64,000 nt of DNA from Enterobacter sp. JBIWA008 (GCF_019968765.1 NZ_CP074149.1:2480001-2544000), one strand, 5' to 3'. Numbered from the stretch's first letter, positions 25,263 through 35,948 are shown. Numbers and translations: made by a program. The notes: generated by a model from the letters alone, not told the origin.

Positions 25263-25832
25263 CTATTCGCCCGTCAGCGCGTCGTAGACGTCCCGCAGCC
25301 GCGTGCGCAGAAACAGAACCGCCTTGTGCTTGCGGGATAGCAGCGCCTGTTCGCTGGCACCGGTTTCCTCTGCCAGCATTTTAATGCTGTAGCCGTGGAG
25401 TTCGGTCTTTTCAAACACCTCCCTCTGCGGCGGCGGCAGTTCAGACAGCGCCTGCCCCAGCTCTTCCCACAGCAGCGTTTTGAGGTACTCCTCTTCCGGC
25501 GTGTGCGGCACGCCGAACAGGGTTTCAGCCAGCTCGTCCTCCGGGAACCCCTCTTCGTCTTCGCCCGTAAAATAGCCGGAGAGCGACACCTCGCGCTTTT
25601 TACGCGCCCGGTCGGTCATCTCGTTACGCGCCGCGCGGAACAGCCAGGCGGCGACGTTTTCGACCGGCTGCTCCACTTTCATCAGCTGATACGTCACTTC
25701 CTGCAAAATGTCGTCGGCATCATCGCGAACGGACGTCCGCCCGCGAATGAAGGCTGTCAGCCGGGCGCGGCAGGCATTGAGCGCCGACATCAGCATGGAT
25801 CCGCCCGCCTCCCCGGCTTTCATCTCGCTCAC
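25263..25832 (-). CDS. ECF-type RNA polymerase sigma factor
   Basis: A 189-residue sigma-70 family factor with only regions 2 and 4. Region 2 is SVRDDADDILQEVTYQLMKV...NVAAWLFRAARNEMTDRARK (about residues 33–78), region 4 is LSELPPPQREVFEKTELHGY and IKMLAEETGASEQALLSRKH (about residues 130–172). The ATG overlaps the stop of the upstream His-rich membrane protein gene by four bases (ATGA), so the two are translationally coupled, the layout of an anti-sigma/sigma pair though with the order membrane protein first. Next on the same strand is scsA, so a role in copper or metal stress is plausible. No target promoter motif was established. Confidence 0.85.
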   Translation of the reverse strand: MSEMKAGEAGGSMLMSALNACRARLTAFIRGRTSVRDDADDILQEVTYQLMKVEQPVENVAAWLFRAARNEMTDRARKKREVSLSGYFTGEDEEGFPEDELAETLFGVPHTPEEEYLKTLLWEELGQALSELPPPQREVFEKTELHGYSIKMLAEETGASEQALLSRKHKAVLFLRTRLRDVYDALTGE

Positions 25833-26248
25833 TCTGCGTCCGGCGCTTTTGGCGTGCTCTCATCGCGCCTATCGTCACGATGACCGTGCCAGCCGCAGTG
25901 GCCGCGACCGTGGCGACCAAACCCTTCGCGGCGCTGCTGAATAAACGCTTCGCGCTGCTCGGGCGTCATGTTCATCCAGCGCTCGTGCATGCGGCGGTGC
26001 GCGCCAAACATCCCCGGGCGGAAACCCAGCCCGCCAAACAGAATGCGGCTCAGCACCAGAATGCCCAGCGCCTGCCAGAATCCGATGGCCTTCACGCCCA
26101 GGATCGCCGGGAGCAAGGCGTTCCACAGGGTCATCACCAGCAGGCCGAGCACGATGAAAATCACCGCGCCAATGACTAAACCCTTACCCATACGGTGGCG
26201 ACCAAACCCGCGCCCGTGACCTCTGCCGTGCATTTCAAAATCTCTCAT
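25829..26248 (-). CDS. His/Gly/Arg-rich small membrane protein, possible metal-sensing anti-sigma factor
   Basis: A 139-residue protein without a recognised family. The N-terminus MRDFEMHGRGHGRGFGRHRM is rich in His, Gly and Arg. Two hydrophobic segments follow (about 24–48 and 52–71, GLVIGAVIFIVLGLLVMTLW and KAIGFWQALGILVLSRILFG). The tail is again His-rich (GRHGRGHCGWHGHRDDR), preceded by MNMTPEQREAFIQQRREGF, which resembles the LTxxQ-type motif of Spy/CpxP/ZraP proteins. His clusters on both ends suggest binding of Cu, Ni or Zn. GAGGT lies upstream of the ATG at 26248. Coupling to the sigma gene suggests that it controls sigma activity; this is inference. Confidence 0.7.
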   Translation of the reverse strand: MRDFEMHGRGHGRGFGRHRMGKGLVIGAVIFIVLGLLVMTLWNALLPAILGVKAIGFWQALGILVLSRILFGGLGFRPGMFGAHRRMHERWMNMTPEQREAFIQQRREGFGRHGRGHCGWHGHRDDRRDESTPKAPDAE

Positions 26249-26364
26249 GGTGTTTACCTCGTTTGCAGTAACTGATTATGGCTTGTGATGAGGTAGACGG
26301 ATGAGGTAGGGAAATATTGCTGGGGTGAATGAAAAATTGTTGAGACGCACATAACCGCTGTTAC

Positions 26365-26435
26365 TGCCCGGCGGCGCTACGCTTGCGCGGGCCTACAAGT
26401 TTCGTAGGCCGGGTAAGCGCCAGCGCCACCCGGCA
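26365..26435. repeat. Pair of inverted REP (BIME-type) elements
   Basis: Two REP-like units face each other: 26365–26396 starts TGCCCGGCGGCGCT and ends GCGCGGGCCTAC; 26404–26435 starts GTAGGCCGGGTAAGCGC and ends CACCCGGCA. They are imperfect inverted copies separated by seven bases, between the chemoreceptor stop (26448) and the His-rich gene (start 26248). Confidence 0.88.
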
Positions 26436-26447
26436 CATGTCAAAGGC

Positions 26448-27998
26448 TTACGCCTGCACCGGCAACCTAAAACTCGAAATACTCCGCGAAAGCTGCTGCG
26501 CCTGCTCTTCCAGCGAGGCCGCTGCCGCGGCGGACTGCTGCACCAGCGCGGCGTTCTGCTGGGTTACGCCATCCATCTCGGTCACCGCCTGGCCGACCTG
26601 GCCGATCCCGCGGCTCTGCTCTTCGGAGGCGACGGAGATCTGCTCCATCAGCGTATTCACTTTATTCACCGATGAAATAATCGAGTCAATCACCTCGCCC
26701 GAGCGGCTCACCAGCTCCGCACCGTTTTTCACGCTGGAAACCGACTGGGCAATCAGGCTCTCGATATCCTTGGCCGCCACCGCGCTTTTCTGCGCCAGGG
26801 TGCGCACTTCGCTGGCCACGACCGCAAAGCCTCGGCCCTGCGTGCCGGCGCGTGCGGCTTCAACCGCCGCGTTCAGCGCCAGGATGTTGGTCTGGAAGGC
26901 GATGCTGTTGATCACGCTGGTAATGTCTTCGATGCGCTTCGAGTTCGCCGCGATGGTATTCATCGTATCGATCACTTCACGGGTCACCGCTTCACCGGTG
27001 TGGGCATTTTTCACCGCGTCCTGCACCAGTTTTCCGGCCTGATACACGTTGTCGGTATTGTTCGCCACCGTCGCGCTCAGCTCCTCCATGCTGGCCGCCG
27101 TCTGGGTTAACGCGGAGGCCTGCTGTTCGGTACGTGAAGCCAGGTCGATATTCCCGGAGGCAATCTCCTGGGCCGCGTGCGTCACGGTATGGCTCGCATC
27201 GCGCACCTGGGCGATGGTCGCCAGCAGCGCCTGACGCATCTGCTCCATTGAGCTCATGAGATGATCGATTTCGTTACTGGAACGTCCCTTGACCGGCACC
27301 GGCACGTCCAGCTTGCCCGCCGCAATCTGGCTGCAGTGCTCGCGCGCCAGGTTTACCGGCGCAAAGACAAAGCGCTTCATCAGCAGGCTGACGGCAACAA
27401 TCACCACCACAAACAGGCAGGCAATAGCGGCAATAATCGCCAGACCGGAGACGAAATTGCTGCTCGCATCCTCGTTCAGGCTTTTGGCGTATTTCTGGTG
27501 GACGGAAAGGACCTGGTCGAGAACGATTTCGTACTGACGGTCAAGACGGGAGACTTCCGGGATCAGCGCGTTGAATTTGGCCACATCGTGCGCCTCGGCA
27601 GCATCGATCAGCGGCGCCAGCCCCTGGTTGCGGTAGTCTTGCCAGGCGTCCTGATAGGCAGTCACCAGCGACGCTTCATCCGTCAGACGCGGCGAAGCCA
27701 TAAAGGCCGCAAAGGCGTGGTCTGCTTTGGTCAGCGCCTCTTTAACGGCGGTTAGCTTTGCAGCTCCGTCTGCCGGGTTACCCGCTTCCACCATCTTCAC
27801 ATACTCCATCACCCGCACGCGCAGCGTACGGCTGTGGTTGATGGGGTCAATAATGGACAGCACAACCTGGATCTCTTTGTTGACGTTATCCAGCGAATTA
27901 TTACTTTTAATGATGAGGCCAACGCTGGTCACAATGCTGACAACAAAGAAGAAAAGCAGTGAGAACAGGACAATCAGGGACGACTTTTTCAACGACAT
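26448..27998 (-). CDS. Methyl-accepting chemotaxis protein
   Basis: A 516-residue transmembrane chemoreceptor. TM1 is [20 protein letters not shown], a periplasmic four-helix ligand-binding domain covers about residues 32–186, TM2 is [20 protein letters not shown], then HAMP and the cytoplasmic signalling coiled coil with the invariant tip [20 protein letters not shown]. Methylation-region sequence [20 protein letters not shown] is present, but the C-terminus ends SSFRLPVQA without the NWETF-type CheR/CheB docking pentapeptide, so it depends on major receptors for adaptation. The start is ATG 27998 (GAGG nine bases upstream). It lies 74 bases from scrR; a sugar or amino-acid ligand cannot be assigned. 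Confidence 0.92.
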   Translation of the reverse strand: MSLKKSSLIVLFSLLFFFVVSIVTSVGLIIKSNNSLDNVNKEIQVVLSIIDPINHSRTLRVRVMEYVKMVEAGNPADGAAKLTAVKEALTKADHAFAAFMASPRLTDEASLVTAYQDAWQDYRNQGLAPLIDAAEAHDVAKFNALIPEVSRLDRQYEIVLDQVLSVHQKYAKSLNEDASSNFVSGLAIIAAIACLFVVVIVAVSLLMKRFVFAPVNLAREHCSQIAAGKLDVPVPVKGRSSNEIDHLMSSMEQMRQALLATIAQVRDASHTVTHAAQEIASGNIDLASRTEQQASALTQTAASMEELSATVANNTDNVYQAGKLVQDAVKNAHTGEAVTREVIDTMNTIAANSKRIEDITSVINSIAFQTNILALNAAVEAARAGTQGRGFAVVASEVRTLAQKSAVAAKDIESLIAQSVSSVKNGAELVSRSGEVIDSIISSVNKVNTLMEQISVASEEQSRGIGQVGQAVTEMDGVTQQNAALVQQSAAAAASLEEQAQQLSRSISSFRLPVQA

Positions 27999-28087
27999 AA
28001 ACCAATACCTCAAGGAGAATTATTCCTTATGGTTATCGGCCATTCCAAAACTTAAATTAATTAAAGTTATTGAAGTATCGAACCGGG

Positions 28088-29104
28088 CTATTTCGCTGAC
28101 TTATAGCGTCGCTGCAGGGTGGCATCGAGCTTGCGCTGCAACGGCTGCGGCGTCTCCCCTTCGATCAATTTGCTAATCAGATCAAAGCAGTGCCACGCCA
28201 GCTGGCGGTTATCCTGGCGAATGGTATCCACCGGGATCGTCAGCGAATCGTAGAGATAGTGATCGTCAAAACTGGCTAACCTGATATCACTTTGCAGCAG
28301 GTTGTGCTGGCCCATATAGCGCAGCACCCCTTCCAGCAGCCCGCAGGCGGCGGCGAACAGCGCTTTCGGCGGACGCCCCAGGCGTGCGCAGAGTTCAGCA
28401 AACATCTCGTAACCGGAGCTCGGGTGATAGTTGCCGTGAATGATCCACTCGGGGCGCAGTTCCACACCGGCATTACGCAGACCTTGTCTGAACCCTTCCA
28501 GACGGTCGCGCGTGGGGGATAAGCGGGGCTGCCCGCCGAGGAAGTAGAACTCATCAGGATGCTGACGCGCAATGTCGGCCACCAGTTCAGCCGTTGGGGT
28601 GATGGAATCGGTGATAACCAGCGGCAGCGCGCTGTCGTTCATATGGCGGTCAAAAAGCACCACGGGCAGCTGTTCGCTGAGCTTCAGGTAGTCCGCATCG
28701 TTAAGCATGCTGGAGGCCACTATCAGCCCGTCCACCTGACGCGCCGCCATGTTGTTCACCACCACCGTCTCCTGCCCCGGGTTTTCATCGCTGCAGGAGA
28801 TCAGCAGCTGAACGCCCGCCTCGCGGCACAGCGTCTCAAGCTCGTGAGAAAACACGGCAAACCCGTAGTTAGTGATCTCCGGAACCACCAGACCAATGGT
28901 GTGGCTGCGGTTATCGCGCAGCGACCGGGCGTGAATGCTGGGCTGATAGTGGTGCTCTTTTGCAATCGCCAGCACGCGCTCGCGCGTATCTTCCGCCACG
29001 CGAAGCTCTTTGCTGCGCCCGTTCAGGACCAGGCTGGCGGTGGCTTTTGATACGCCCGCCAGCTCCGCGATGTCTTTAATGGTGACGCGTTTTGTTTTTC
29101 TCAC
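28088..29104 (-). CDS. scrR: Sucrose operon repressor ScrR (LacI family)
   Basis: A 338-residue LacI-type repressor. The helix-turn-helix [20 protein letters not shown] is at residues 8–27, the hinge follows, and a periplasmic-binding-like domain holds [20 protein letters not shown] and ILSCSDE-type effector contacts. It matches Klebsiella ScrR closely. Fructose or fructose-1-phosphate relieves repression of scrK and scrYAB in the known system. The start is GTG 29104, 28 bases after the scrB stop; the ribosome site is weak, which fits low repressor levels. Its targets here are the palindromes at 33536, 33596 and 34581. Confidence 0.92.
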   Translation of the reverse strand: MRKTKRVTIKDIAELAGVSKATASLVLNGRSKELRVAEDTRERVLAIAKEHHYQPSIHARSLRDNRSHTIGLVVPEITNYGFAVFSHELETLCREAGVQLLISCSDENPGQETVVVNNMAARQVDGLIVASSMLNDADYLKLSEQLPVVLFDRHMNDSALPLVITDSITPTAELVADIARQHPDEFYFLGGQPRLSPTRDRLEGFRQGLRNAGVELRPEWIIHGNYHPSSGYEMFAELCARLGRPPKALFAAACGLLEGVLRYMGQHNLLQSDIRLASFDDHYLYDSLTIPVDTIRQDNRQLAWHCFDLISKLIEGETPQPLQRKLDATLQRRYKSAK

Positions 29105-29132
29105 AACGACTTAGATCCGGCTGCCAAAACCC

Positions 29133-30539
29133 TCATTCTATCATGCAGGCGCGCAGCGACCAGTAGCGTAATGTGATATCGGACGCACCTTCGAATCGCA
29201 CCCGGGCCGGATGGTCAGGAAAATAGCGGCTGCTCATCACCCCTTCACCGTGATTGATGAAAATTTCAACGCTTGAGCGGTCGCACAGAACGCGCAAATG
29301 GCAGACGTCGCCCTGCCAGTAGCGGGTCAGCGTTTCACCGGTTTTCAGGCTCGCGCGTTCAAGACGTATACCCTGCTCATCGACCGTGAGACGCAGCGCG
29401 CCGCCAAAATCGACATTTACCTGCGATGCGCTCAGCTCAAACTCCAGGCGCGTCGCGTCCAGGTCAGGCGCCTCGCTGGCGCGCCCCTGCCAGCGCTGCT
29501 CATCTTCACGCAGCGCCGCCAGCTCGCGCGCCGGTGTCTGCCAGAGCCTGCCGTCGCGATAGCGTAGTTCGCGCGGGCAGGTCATCTGGTGCATCCAGCC
29601 GTGCGCCCGGGTTGGCTGAAGTATCTCTTCCCCGTCCGGTACGCCCATCCAGCCGATCAGAATGCGTCGACCGTCTTCCGCCAGCGTCGTTTGCGGAGCG
29701 TAAAACTCAAAGCCCGCGTCCAGCTCGTGCAGCTCCCCGTGATCGAACGCGGCGCTGGTATAGTCAAACGCCCCGCTCATCCAGGTAGCCGGATAGGTGT
29801 TGAGATAGCGGTGCGGCTCGCGCGCCAGCCCCTGCGGACAGCTTATCAAGACGTGCGTTCCGTCGAGCGCGAACAGGTCCGGACACTCCCACATATACCC
29901 CGCATCCGTCAGGCCGTTAACCCCGTGACCGGCGATTTCCCCGCAGGGCGCCCAGGCGTGCAAATCGGCTGATTTAAACAGCAGCACCTTGCCGCGCTTT
30001 TGCACATCCTGCGCGCCGAGCACCATGTACCACTCCCCGTCGTGCTGCCACACCTTCGGGTCGCGCACGTGGCCGGTGTAGCCTTCCGGCAGCGCCAGCA
30101 CAGGCCCCAGCTTCTTGAAGGTTCCGTCCGGCTGTTCCACCGCCAGACACTGCCAGGCGGTGCGGCTGCCGTCATCAAACTTAACGTTGCCGGTGTAGCA
30201 CAGGGTCAGTACCCCGTGGTTGTCAACGGCGCTACCGGAGTAGCAGCCGTTGCGGTCATACTCTTCATCCGGTATCAGCGCCAGCGGCTCGTGCTGCCAG
30301 TGCACCAGGTCCGCAGAGCTCCAGTGCCCCCAGCATTTAAACCGATGCTCGCAGCCCAGCGGGTTCCACTGATAGAACAGGTGGTAGCGGCCGGCAAACC
30401 AGATAAACCCGTTGGGATCGTTCATCAGCCCCGTCACCGGCGCGGGGTGCCACTGCGGATAGTGGCTATCCGCCAGCGCCCGCGGCTGACCTTTCATAAC
30501 GGCCTGCAGAATCGCAGGCCAGCGGGAAGGTAACGTCAT
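29133..30539 (-). CDS. scrB: Sucrose-6-phosphate hydrolase ScrB (GH32)
   Basis: A 468-residue cytoplasmic invertase that cuts sucrose-6-phosphate, made by ScrA, into glucose-6-phosphate and fructose. GH32 motifs are all present: nucleophile D41 in GLMNDPNGF, RDPKVW near residue 155, and acid/base E in MWECPDLF near residue 215. A C-terminal beta-sandwich domain follows. The ATG (30539) overlaps the scrA stop by one base (TAATG), so translation is coupled. The C-terminus ends shortly before scrR. Confidence 0.94.
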   Translation of the reverse strand: MTLPSRWPAILQAVMKGQPRALADSHYPQWHPAPVTGLMNDPNGFIWFAGRYHLFYQWNPLGCEHRFKCWGHWSSADLVHWQHEPLALIPDEEYDRNGCYSGSAVDNHGVLTLCYTGNVKFDDGSRTAWQCLAVEQPDGTFKKLGPVLALPEGYTGHVRDPKVWQHDGEWYMVLGAQDVQKRGKVLLFKSADLHAWAPCGEIAGHGVNGLTDAGYMWECPDLFALDGTHVLISCPQGLAREPHRYLNTYPATWMSGAFDYTSAAFDHGELHELDAGFEFYAPQTTLAEDGRRILIGWMGVPDGEEILQPTRAHGWMHQMTCPRELRYRDGRLWQTPARELAALREDEQRWQGRASEAPDLDATRLEFELSASQVNVDFGGALRLTVDEQGIRLERASLKTGETLTRYWQGDVCHLRVLCDRSSVEIFINHGEGVMSSRYFPDHPARVRFEGASDITLRYWSLRACMIE

Positions 30540-31909
30540 TATTCAGAGTCCGTTTTATATTTCAGCAGCAGCGAGACGGTAAACGCCACGCCGAAGGCAA
30601 TCACCATGCCGATAATATAGTTGAGCAGCGAGCTGGCCTGCACGATGGCCATCCCCGGAATGGCGGTCAGCCCCACGGCGGTCATATACACATGCACGGA
30701 GACCACCCAGGCTCCACCCACCGCGCCGCCGATCAGCGCGGCGATAAACGGCTTCACGAAGCGCAGGTTGATACCAAAAATGGCCGCTTCGGTGATGCCC
30801 AGCATCGCCGAAAACGCGGACGGTAAGGTAATGGCTTTGATTTTGGCATCTTTGGTTTTGAACCACACCGCCAGACAGGCGCCGCCCTGCGCCACGTTCG
30901 CCATGGCCCAGATCGGCAGCAGGAAGTTAACGCCAATCGACGGGTTACCCAGCAGCCCGGCTTCAATCGCGTGGAAGCTGTGGTGAATACCGGTGATCAC
31001 AATCACCGAGTAAAGCCCACCGAACAGCAGCCCGGCCAGCCAGCCCGCGTGTTCAATTAACGTACTCAGGATAAAGGAGATGCCGTCGCCCAGAGCGCGC
31101 CCCGCCGGGCCGATAATCAGCAAGGCGATAAAGCCGGAGATAACGACGGTGAGGAACGGCGTCAGGATCAGGTCTAAGGCGTCCGGAATCACGCGGCGCA
31201 GGTTTTTCTCCACGATGCTCATGAACCAGACGGCCAGCAGCACCGGAAATACCGTGCCCTGATAGCCAATCATCGCAATCTCAAGGCCGAAGAAGTTCAT
31301 GGTGTGGAAGCCGGAGGCCACGCCCCAGGCGTTGGTCAGCGCCGGGTGGGTCAGGATGCCGCCCAGCGTCGCGCCGAGATACGGGTTACCGCCAAATTCA
31401 CGCGCGGCGGTAAAACCAATCAGAATAGGCAGAATGATAAACGCCGCGGAGCTACACATATCCAGCATGATGTAGATGGCGTTATCCGCATTAACCCAGC
31501 CGTAGGTTTTCACCATGCCAAGCAGGCCCATCAGCAGGCCGGATGCCACAATTGCGGGAATGATCGGGACAAAGATGTTGGAGAGCAGACGGGCAATGCG
31601 CTGGAACGGGTTCAGCTTGCGCGCCGCCAGATCCGCGGCCTCAGATTTACTGGATTCGCCGATCCCCGCCGCCTGAATAAACGCGGCGTATACCTTGTTG
31701 ACCACGCCCGTACCAAAAATCACCTGCATCTGTCCGGCGTTACGAAAACAGCCTTTTACGCCGTCGACCTTGCCGATAGCCTGCTGATCGGCAAGCGCGT
31801 CATCGACCAGCACCAGACGAAGACGCGTTGCGCAGTGCGCCGCGCTGGCGATATTTTCCTTGCCACCGAGCAGCGGAATAAGCTCGCGGGCGATTTGATT
31901 AAAATCCAT
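30539..31909 (-). CDS. scrA: Sucrose PTS permease ScrA (EIIBC)
   Basis: A 456-residue membrane component of the phosphotransferase system that imports and phosphorylates sucrose. The IIB domain is N-terminal with phosphorylated C26 in SAAHCATRLRL. The IIC domain (about residues 105–450) has around ten membrane segments and GITEAAIFGINLRF, the conserved sugar-channel motif. There is no IIA domain; the glucose IIA (Crr) serves in trans in the known system. It starts 66 bases after scrY, past a hairpin at 31948–31968. Confidence 0.94.
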   Translation of the reverse strand: MDFNQIARELIPLLGGKENIASAAHCATRLRLVLVDDALADQQAIGKVDGVKGCFRNAGQMQVIFGTGVVNKVYAAFIQAAGIGESSKSEAADLAARKLNPFQRIARLLSNIFVPIIPAIVASGLLMGLLGMVKTYGWVNADNAIYIMLDMCSSAAFIILPILIGFTAAREFGGNPYLGATLGGILTHPALTNAWGVASGFHTMNFFGLEIAMIGYQGTVFPVLLAVWFMSIVEKNLRRVIPDALDLILTPFLTVVISGFIALLIIGPAGRALGDGISFILSTLIEHAGWLAGLLFGGLYSVIVITGIHHSFHAIEAGLLGNPSIGVNFLLPIWAMANVAQGGACLAVWFKTKDAKIKAITLPSAFSAMLGITEAAIFGINLRFVKPFIAALIGGAVGGAWVVSVHVYMTAVGLTAIPGMAIVQASSLLNYIIGMVIAFGVAFTVSLLLKYKTDSE

Positions 31910-31947
31910 AGATACCTCTGCCTGACTTCTTTTTATGATGTGCGAAA

Positions 31948-31968
31948 CGCTCCCGACTGGCGGGAGCG
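31948..31968 (-). terminator. Hairpin between scrY and scrA, possible partial terminator
   Basis: CGCTCCCG (31948–31955) pairs with CGGGAGCG (31961–31968) around a five-base loop. On the coding strand only three T follow, so it may lower expression of scrAB relative to the porin gene or protect the scrY mRNA end. Confidence 0.5.
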
Positions 31969-31975
31969 TGATGGG

Positions 31976-33505
<1,530 letters not shown>

Positions 33506-33535
33506 CTAAAAGAAGTCATTAAACGTGCTAAATTG

Positions 33536-33549
33536 CTAAACCGGTTTAG
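33536..33549. promoter_or_regulatory. ScrR operator O1 of scrYAB
   Basis: CTAAACCGGTTTAG is a perfect 14-base palindrome of the LacI/GalR type, 43 bases before the scrY ATG and just downstream of the -10 element. Confidence 0.85.
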
Positions 33550-33556
33550 GTTGCTG

Positions 33557-33586
33557 ATACTAAACCTCTGAATTTTGGATCGGCAA
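33557..33586 (-). promoter_or_regulatory. Probable scrY promoter
   Basis: On the minus strand TTGCCG (33586–33581) and TAGTAT (33562–33557) stand 18 bases apart, each four of six to consensus. The pair lies exactly between two ScrR-type operators, supporting the assignment. Confidence 0.5.
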
Positions 33587-33595
33587 TCTTTTTTG

Positions 33596-33609
33596 CTAAA
33601 CCGTTTTAG
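33596..33609. promoter_or_regulatory. ScrR operator O2 of scrYAB, with possible CRP site beside it
   Basis: CTAAACCGTTTTAG is a near-perfect copy of the O1 palindrome, 60 bases away and upstream of the -35. At 33614–33629 TGTGA-N6-CGACA is two mismatches from a CRP site, suiting catabolite activation of sucrose genes. Confidence 0.75.
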
Positions 33610-33634
33610 TAAGTGTGATCGAGGCGACAATTCA

Positions 33635-33652
33635 GGCCGCCGGAAGGCGGCC
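33635..33652 (-). terminator. Hairpin after scrK
   Basis: GGCCGCC (33635–33641) pairs with GGCGGCC (33646–33652) around a four-base loop, 15 bases after the scrK stop and upstream of the scrY promoter. No T-run, so it may be a weak terminator or mRNA end protector. Confidence 0.45.
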
Positions 33653-33666
33653 AGAGAAGGACGGAA

Positions 33667-34557
33667 TTACAGTTCGTGCTGCCAGGGCAATGCGGTCATC
33701 GCCCCCTTGGCCGTGGTGGCTAATGCGCCGCAGCGCTGGGCTAAGGCGATGACCGGCGTCAGGTCCAGCCCGGCGGCCAGGCCGTAGAGCAGCCCGGCGA
33801 CGAAGGCATCGCCCGCGCCGGTAGTATCGACACACTGAACGGGGGTTGCCGGATAGTGCTTCACGGCGCCGTCATGCCAGGCGATGACGCCCTCTTTACC
33901 CATGGTGATCAGCACCAGACGCGCCGGGCAGCGCGCCATCAGCGCATGCAGACCGACGTTTACCTCTGCATCTCCGGTTAAAAACGCCAGCTCCTCGACG
34001 GAGAGTTTCACCACGTCGGCGCTCTGCAGGGCCTGTTCCAGGCAGCGGCGCAGTTCGTTTTCATCCGGCCAGAGATCCGGGCGAATATTGGGATCGAAAC
34101 TGACGCAACCGCCCGCCTCGCGAATGGCAGCCATCGCCTGAAATGTCGCAGAACGGCTCGGCTCGGCGCTTAACGCTATGGAACAAACGTGCAGCCACTC
34201 CCCGGCGCTGAACGTCGGCAGATCGGCGGTTTCCAGAAACAAATCGGCGCTCGGACGCACCATAAAGGTAAACGAGCGTTCGCCGTGCTCGTCGAGATCG
34301 ACCACCACCGTTGAGGTGCGGTGCGCCGGATCAAGGCGCATCCACTTCACGTCGACCCGCTCGTCGGCTAATGTCTTAGACATAAAACGTCCGAAAGGAT
34401 CGTTGCCAACTCTTCCGATAAAGGCGCTCTGGCCGCCCAGCCGGGCAATGCCCACCGCGACGTTTGCCGGTGCGCCGCCGGGACACTGCAGCAATCTGCC
34501 TTCTCCATCGGGCAGCAGATCCACCACCGCATCGCCAAGTACCCAAATTTTCTTCAT
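33667..34557 (-). CDS. scrK: Fructokinase ScrK (PfkB family)
   Basis: A 296-residue sugar kinase that phosphorylates the fructose released by ScrB to fructose-6-phosphate. PfkB signatures are clear: CPGGAPANVAVGIARLGG near residue 25, RTSTVVVDLDEHGERSF, and the C-terminal ATP/catalytic motif VDTTGAGDAFVAGL with the base Asp near residue 235. It has its own operator-containing leader (34558–34600) and is separated from scrY by a 173-base regulatory region, so scrK and scrYAB(R) are two transcription units in the same direction. Confidence 0.93.
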   Translation of the reverse strand: MKKIWVLGDAVVDLLPDGEGRLLQCPGGAPANVAVGIARLGGQSAFIGRVGNDPFGRFMSKTLADERVDVKWMRLDPAHRTSTVVVDLDEHGERSFTFMVRPSADLFLETADLPTFSAGEWLHVCSIALSAEPSRSATFQAMAAIREAGGCVSFDPNIRPDLWPDENELRRCLEQALQSADVVKLSVEELAFLTGDAEVNVGLHALMARCPARLVLITMGKEGVIAWHDGAVKHYPATPVQCVDTTGAGDAFVAGLLYGLAAGLDLTPVIALAQRCGALATTAKGAMTALPWQHEL

Positions 34558-34574
34558 GTAATCCTCTTAGCTAA

Positions 34575-34594
34575 ACTATATTAAACCGTTTTAG
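34575..34594 (-). promoter_or_regulatory. ScrR operator and -10 element of scrK
   Basis: TTAAACCGTTTTAG at 34581–34594 is a third copy of the ScrR-type palindrome. Directly downstream on the minus strand lies TATAGT (34580–34575), 17 bases before the start codon's ribosome site AGAGGA, so the operator overlaps the promoter. The -35 is weak. Confidence 0.7.
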
Positions 34595-34645
34595 CTATTT
34601 AAGCACAGGCAGGACGAAGGGGAAATAACGCGGGAGGAAAATTGG

Positions 34646-35857
34646 CTAACGCACCAGATGCGGCCAGTGAATATCACCGACGCCATTAATCTGCGGACGG
34701 GCAAACAGAAAGCCCTGGAAACGGCGGATACCGGCAGACTCGAGCCAGCACCACTCCTCTATCTTCTCGATCCCTTCGGCCACCAGGGTAATTTCAAGAT
34801 CGGCGCAACAGCTGACGATGGAGCGCACAATCGCCTGCTTCGGGCCGCTGAGGTGGATATCGCTAACTATCTCCCGGTCGATCTTAATTTTGTCCGGCTG
34901 GAACCGGGTCAGCAGCGAAAGACCGGCATAGCCGGAACCAAAATCATCAATCGCCAGACCTACCCCCTCACCGCGAAGCTGTTTAATGGCGCTATTGAAC
35001 TGGTTGAACCCGGATATCATCTCGTTTTCAGTGACTTCAACGACCACCTGCTCCGGCTGAAGACTATGTTGCTTAATCTGATCGACCAGAAATTCCACTG
35101 CGTTGGGGACATTCACCAGCGACATGGGCAGCAGATTGACCGCAATTTTATGGCTGCCAATCCCCAGTTTTTCCGCCAGCACAAATGCATACGCTTTTGT
35201 CTGGAGATCGACTTCGTAGATTTTTTCCGGGTCGAGGGTGCTGAAGAAATGCTCCGGGCTGCCGCCGTCATTGCCGCGAATAAGAGCTTCCAGAGAACTG
35301 ATCTTCCCTTCCGAGGGCTCAACGATGGGCTGGAGCGCAAACTGACAGGTTTGGTTGGCCATCAGCCCCAGACGTTCGCCAAAGGGTAACGCCTCGGGTG
35401 ACAGCGTCCATTTTTCAGGGACGTAGCGTGCGCCCGACACGGCCGGACGTTTGCCCATAATAAAGGTCTGAATAAACTTGAACACCCGATCGTCGGAAGT
35501 CAGATAGCTATCCAGCTTGCTGTAATGCAGGATCGACTGCAGCACCTCTTTCGGCGACTGCGTCTGCAGATCGAACAGCAGCATACCGACGTTTTCAAAG
35601 CGTCTGCGCGGGCCATAGTCCCGCATCAGTTCCACCACTCCAGTGTGCCGCTTATCTTCGCGGATTTTATGGAACAGCTTAACCACGCTCTCTTCCGACC
35701 CTTCCAGGATTTGCAGAACGTCACTCCCTTTAGCAAGGAGTACACCGGTAATATTCAGATTTGCGTTACGGCCTCTGGCGCGCTCCACTAGCTCCCGCAG
35801 CTCGGTGGAGGGCCGGGATAAATTCAACTGGCTTCGGTAAATCAGGGTCGTCAGCAC
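34646..35857 (-). CDS. BLUF-EAL blue-light-regulated c-di-GMP phosphodiesterase (BlrP1-like)
   Basis: A 403-residue photoreceptor. The BLUF domain (about 1–95) has flavin-contacting Y7 (TLIYRSQ), N31 and Q49 (DVLQILEG) at the spacing known from AppA. The EAL domain (about 160–400) keeps all catalytic positions: SLEALIRG, AVNLLPMSL, VEVTENEM, AIDDFGSGYAG, KIDREIV and VAEGIE. It is therefore an active c-di-GMP phosphodiesterase like Klebsiella BlrP1, unlike E. coli BluF whose EAL is degenerate. Blue light would lower c-di-GMP and favour motility. It is single, between scrK and an alpha/beta hydrolase gene, with 90 bases upstream. Confidence 0.92.
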   Translation of the reverse strand: MLTTLIYRSQLNLSRPSTELRELVERARGRNANLNITGVLLAKGSDVLQILEGSEESVVKLFHKIREDKRHTGVVELMRDYGPRRRFENVGMLLFDLQTQSPKEVLQSILHYSKLDSYLTSDDRVFKFIQTFIMGKRPAVSGARYVPEKWTLSPEALPFGERLGLMANQTCQFALQPIVEPSEGKISSLEALIRGNDGGSPEHFFSTLDPEKIYEVDLQTKAYAFVLAEKLGIGSHKIAVNLLPMSLVNVPNAVEFLVDQIKQHSLQPEQVVVEVTENEMISGFNQFNSAIKQLRGEGVGLAIDDFGSGYAGLSLLTRFQPDKIKIDREIVSDIHLSGPKQAIVRSIVSCCADLEITLVAEGIEKIEEWCWLESAGIRRFQGFLFARPQINGVGDIHWPHLVR

Positions 35858-35948
35858 AAAAAGGTATTCCGATGAATGAAAGTGCCTAAAAGCTACTGTT
35901 TAACATATTTAATCAATGCGACCTAACATATTCACGCTACAAGAAACG

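Noticed and set aside
26365..26435. CRISPR-like or IS-end repeat
   Set aside because: Only two facing units with the typical REP sequence, no spacers and no transposase gene nearby.
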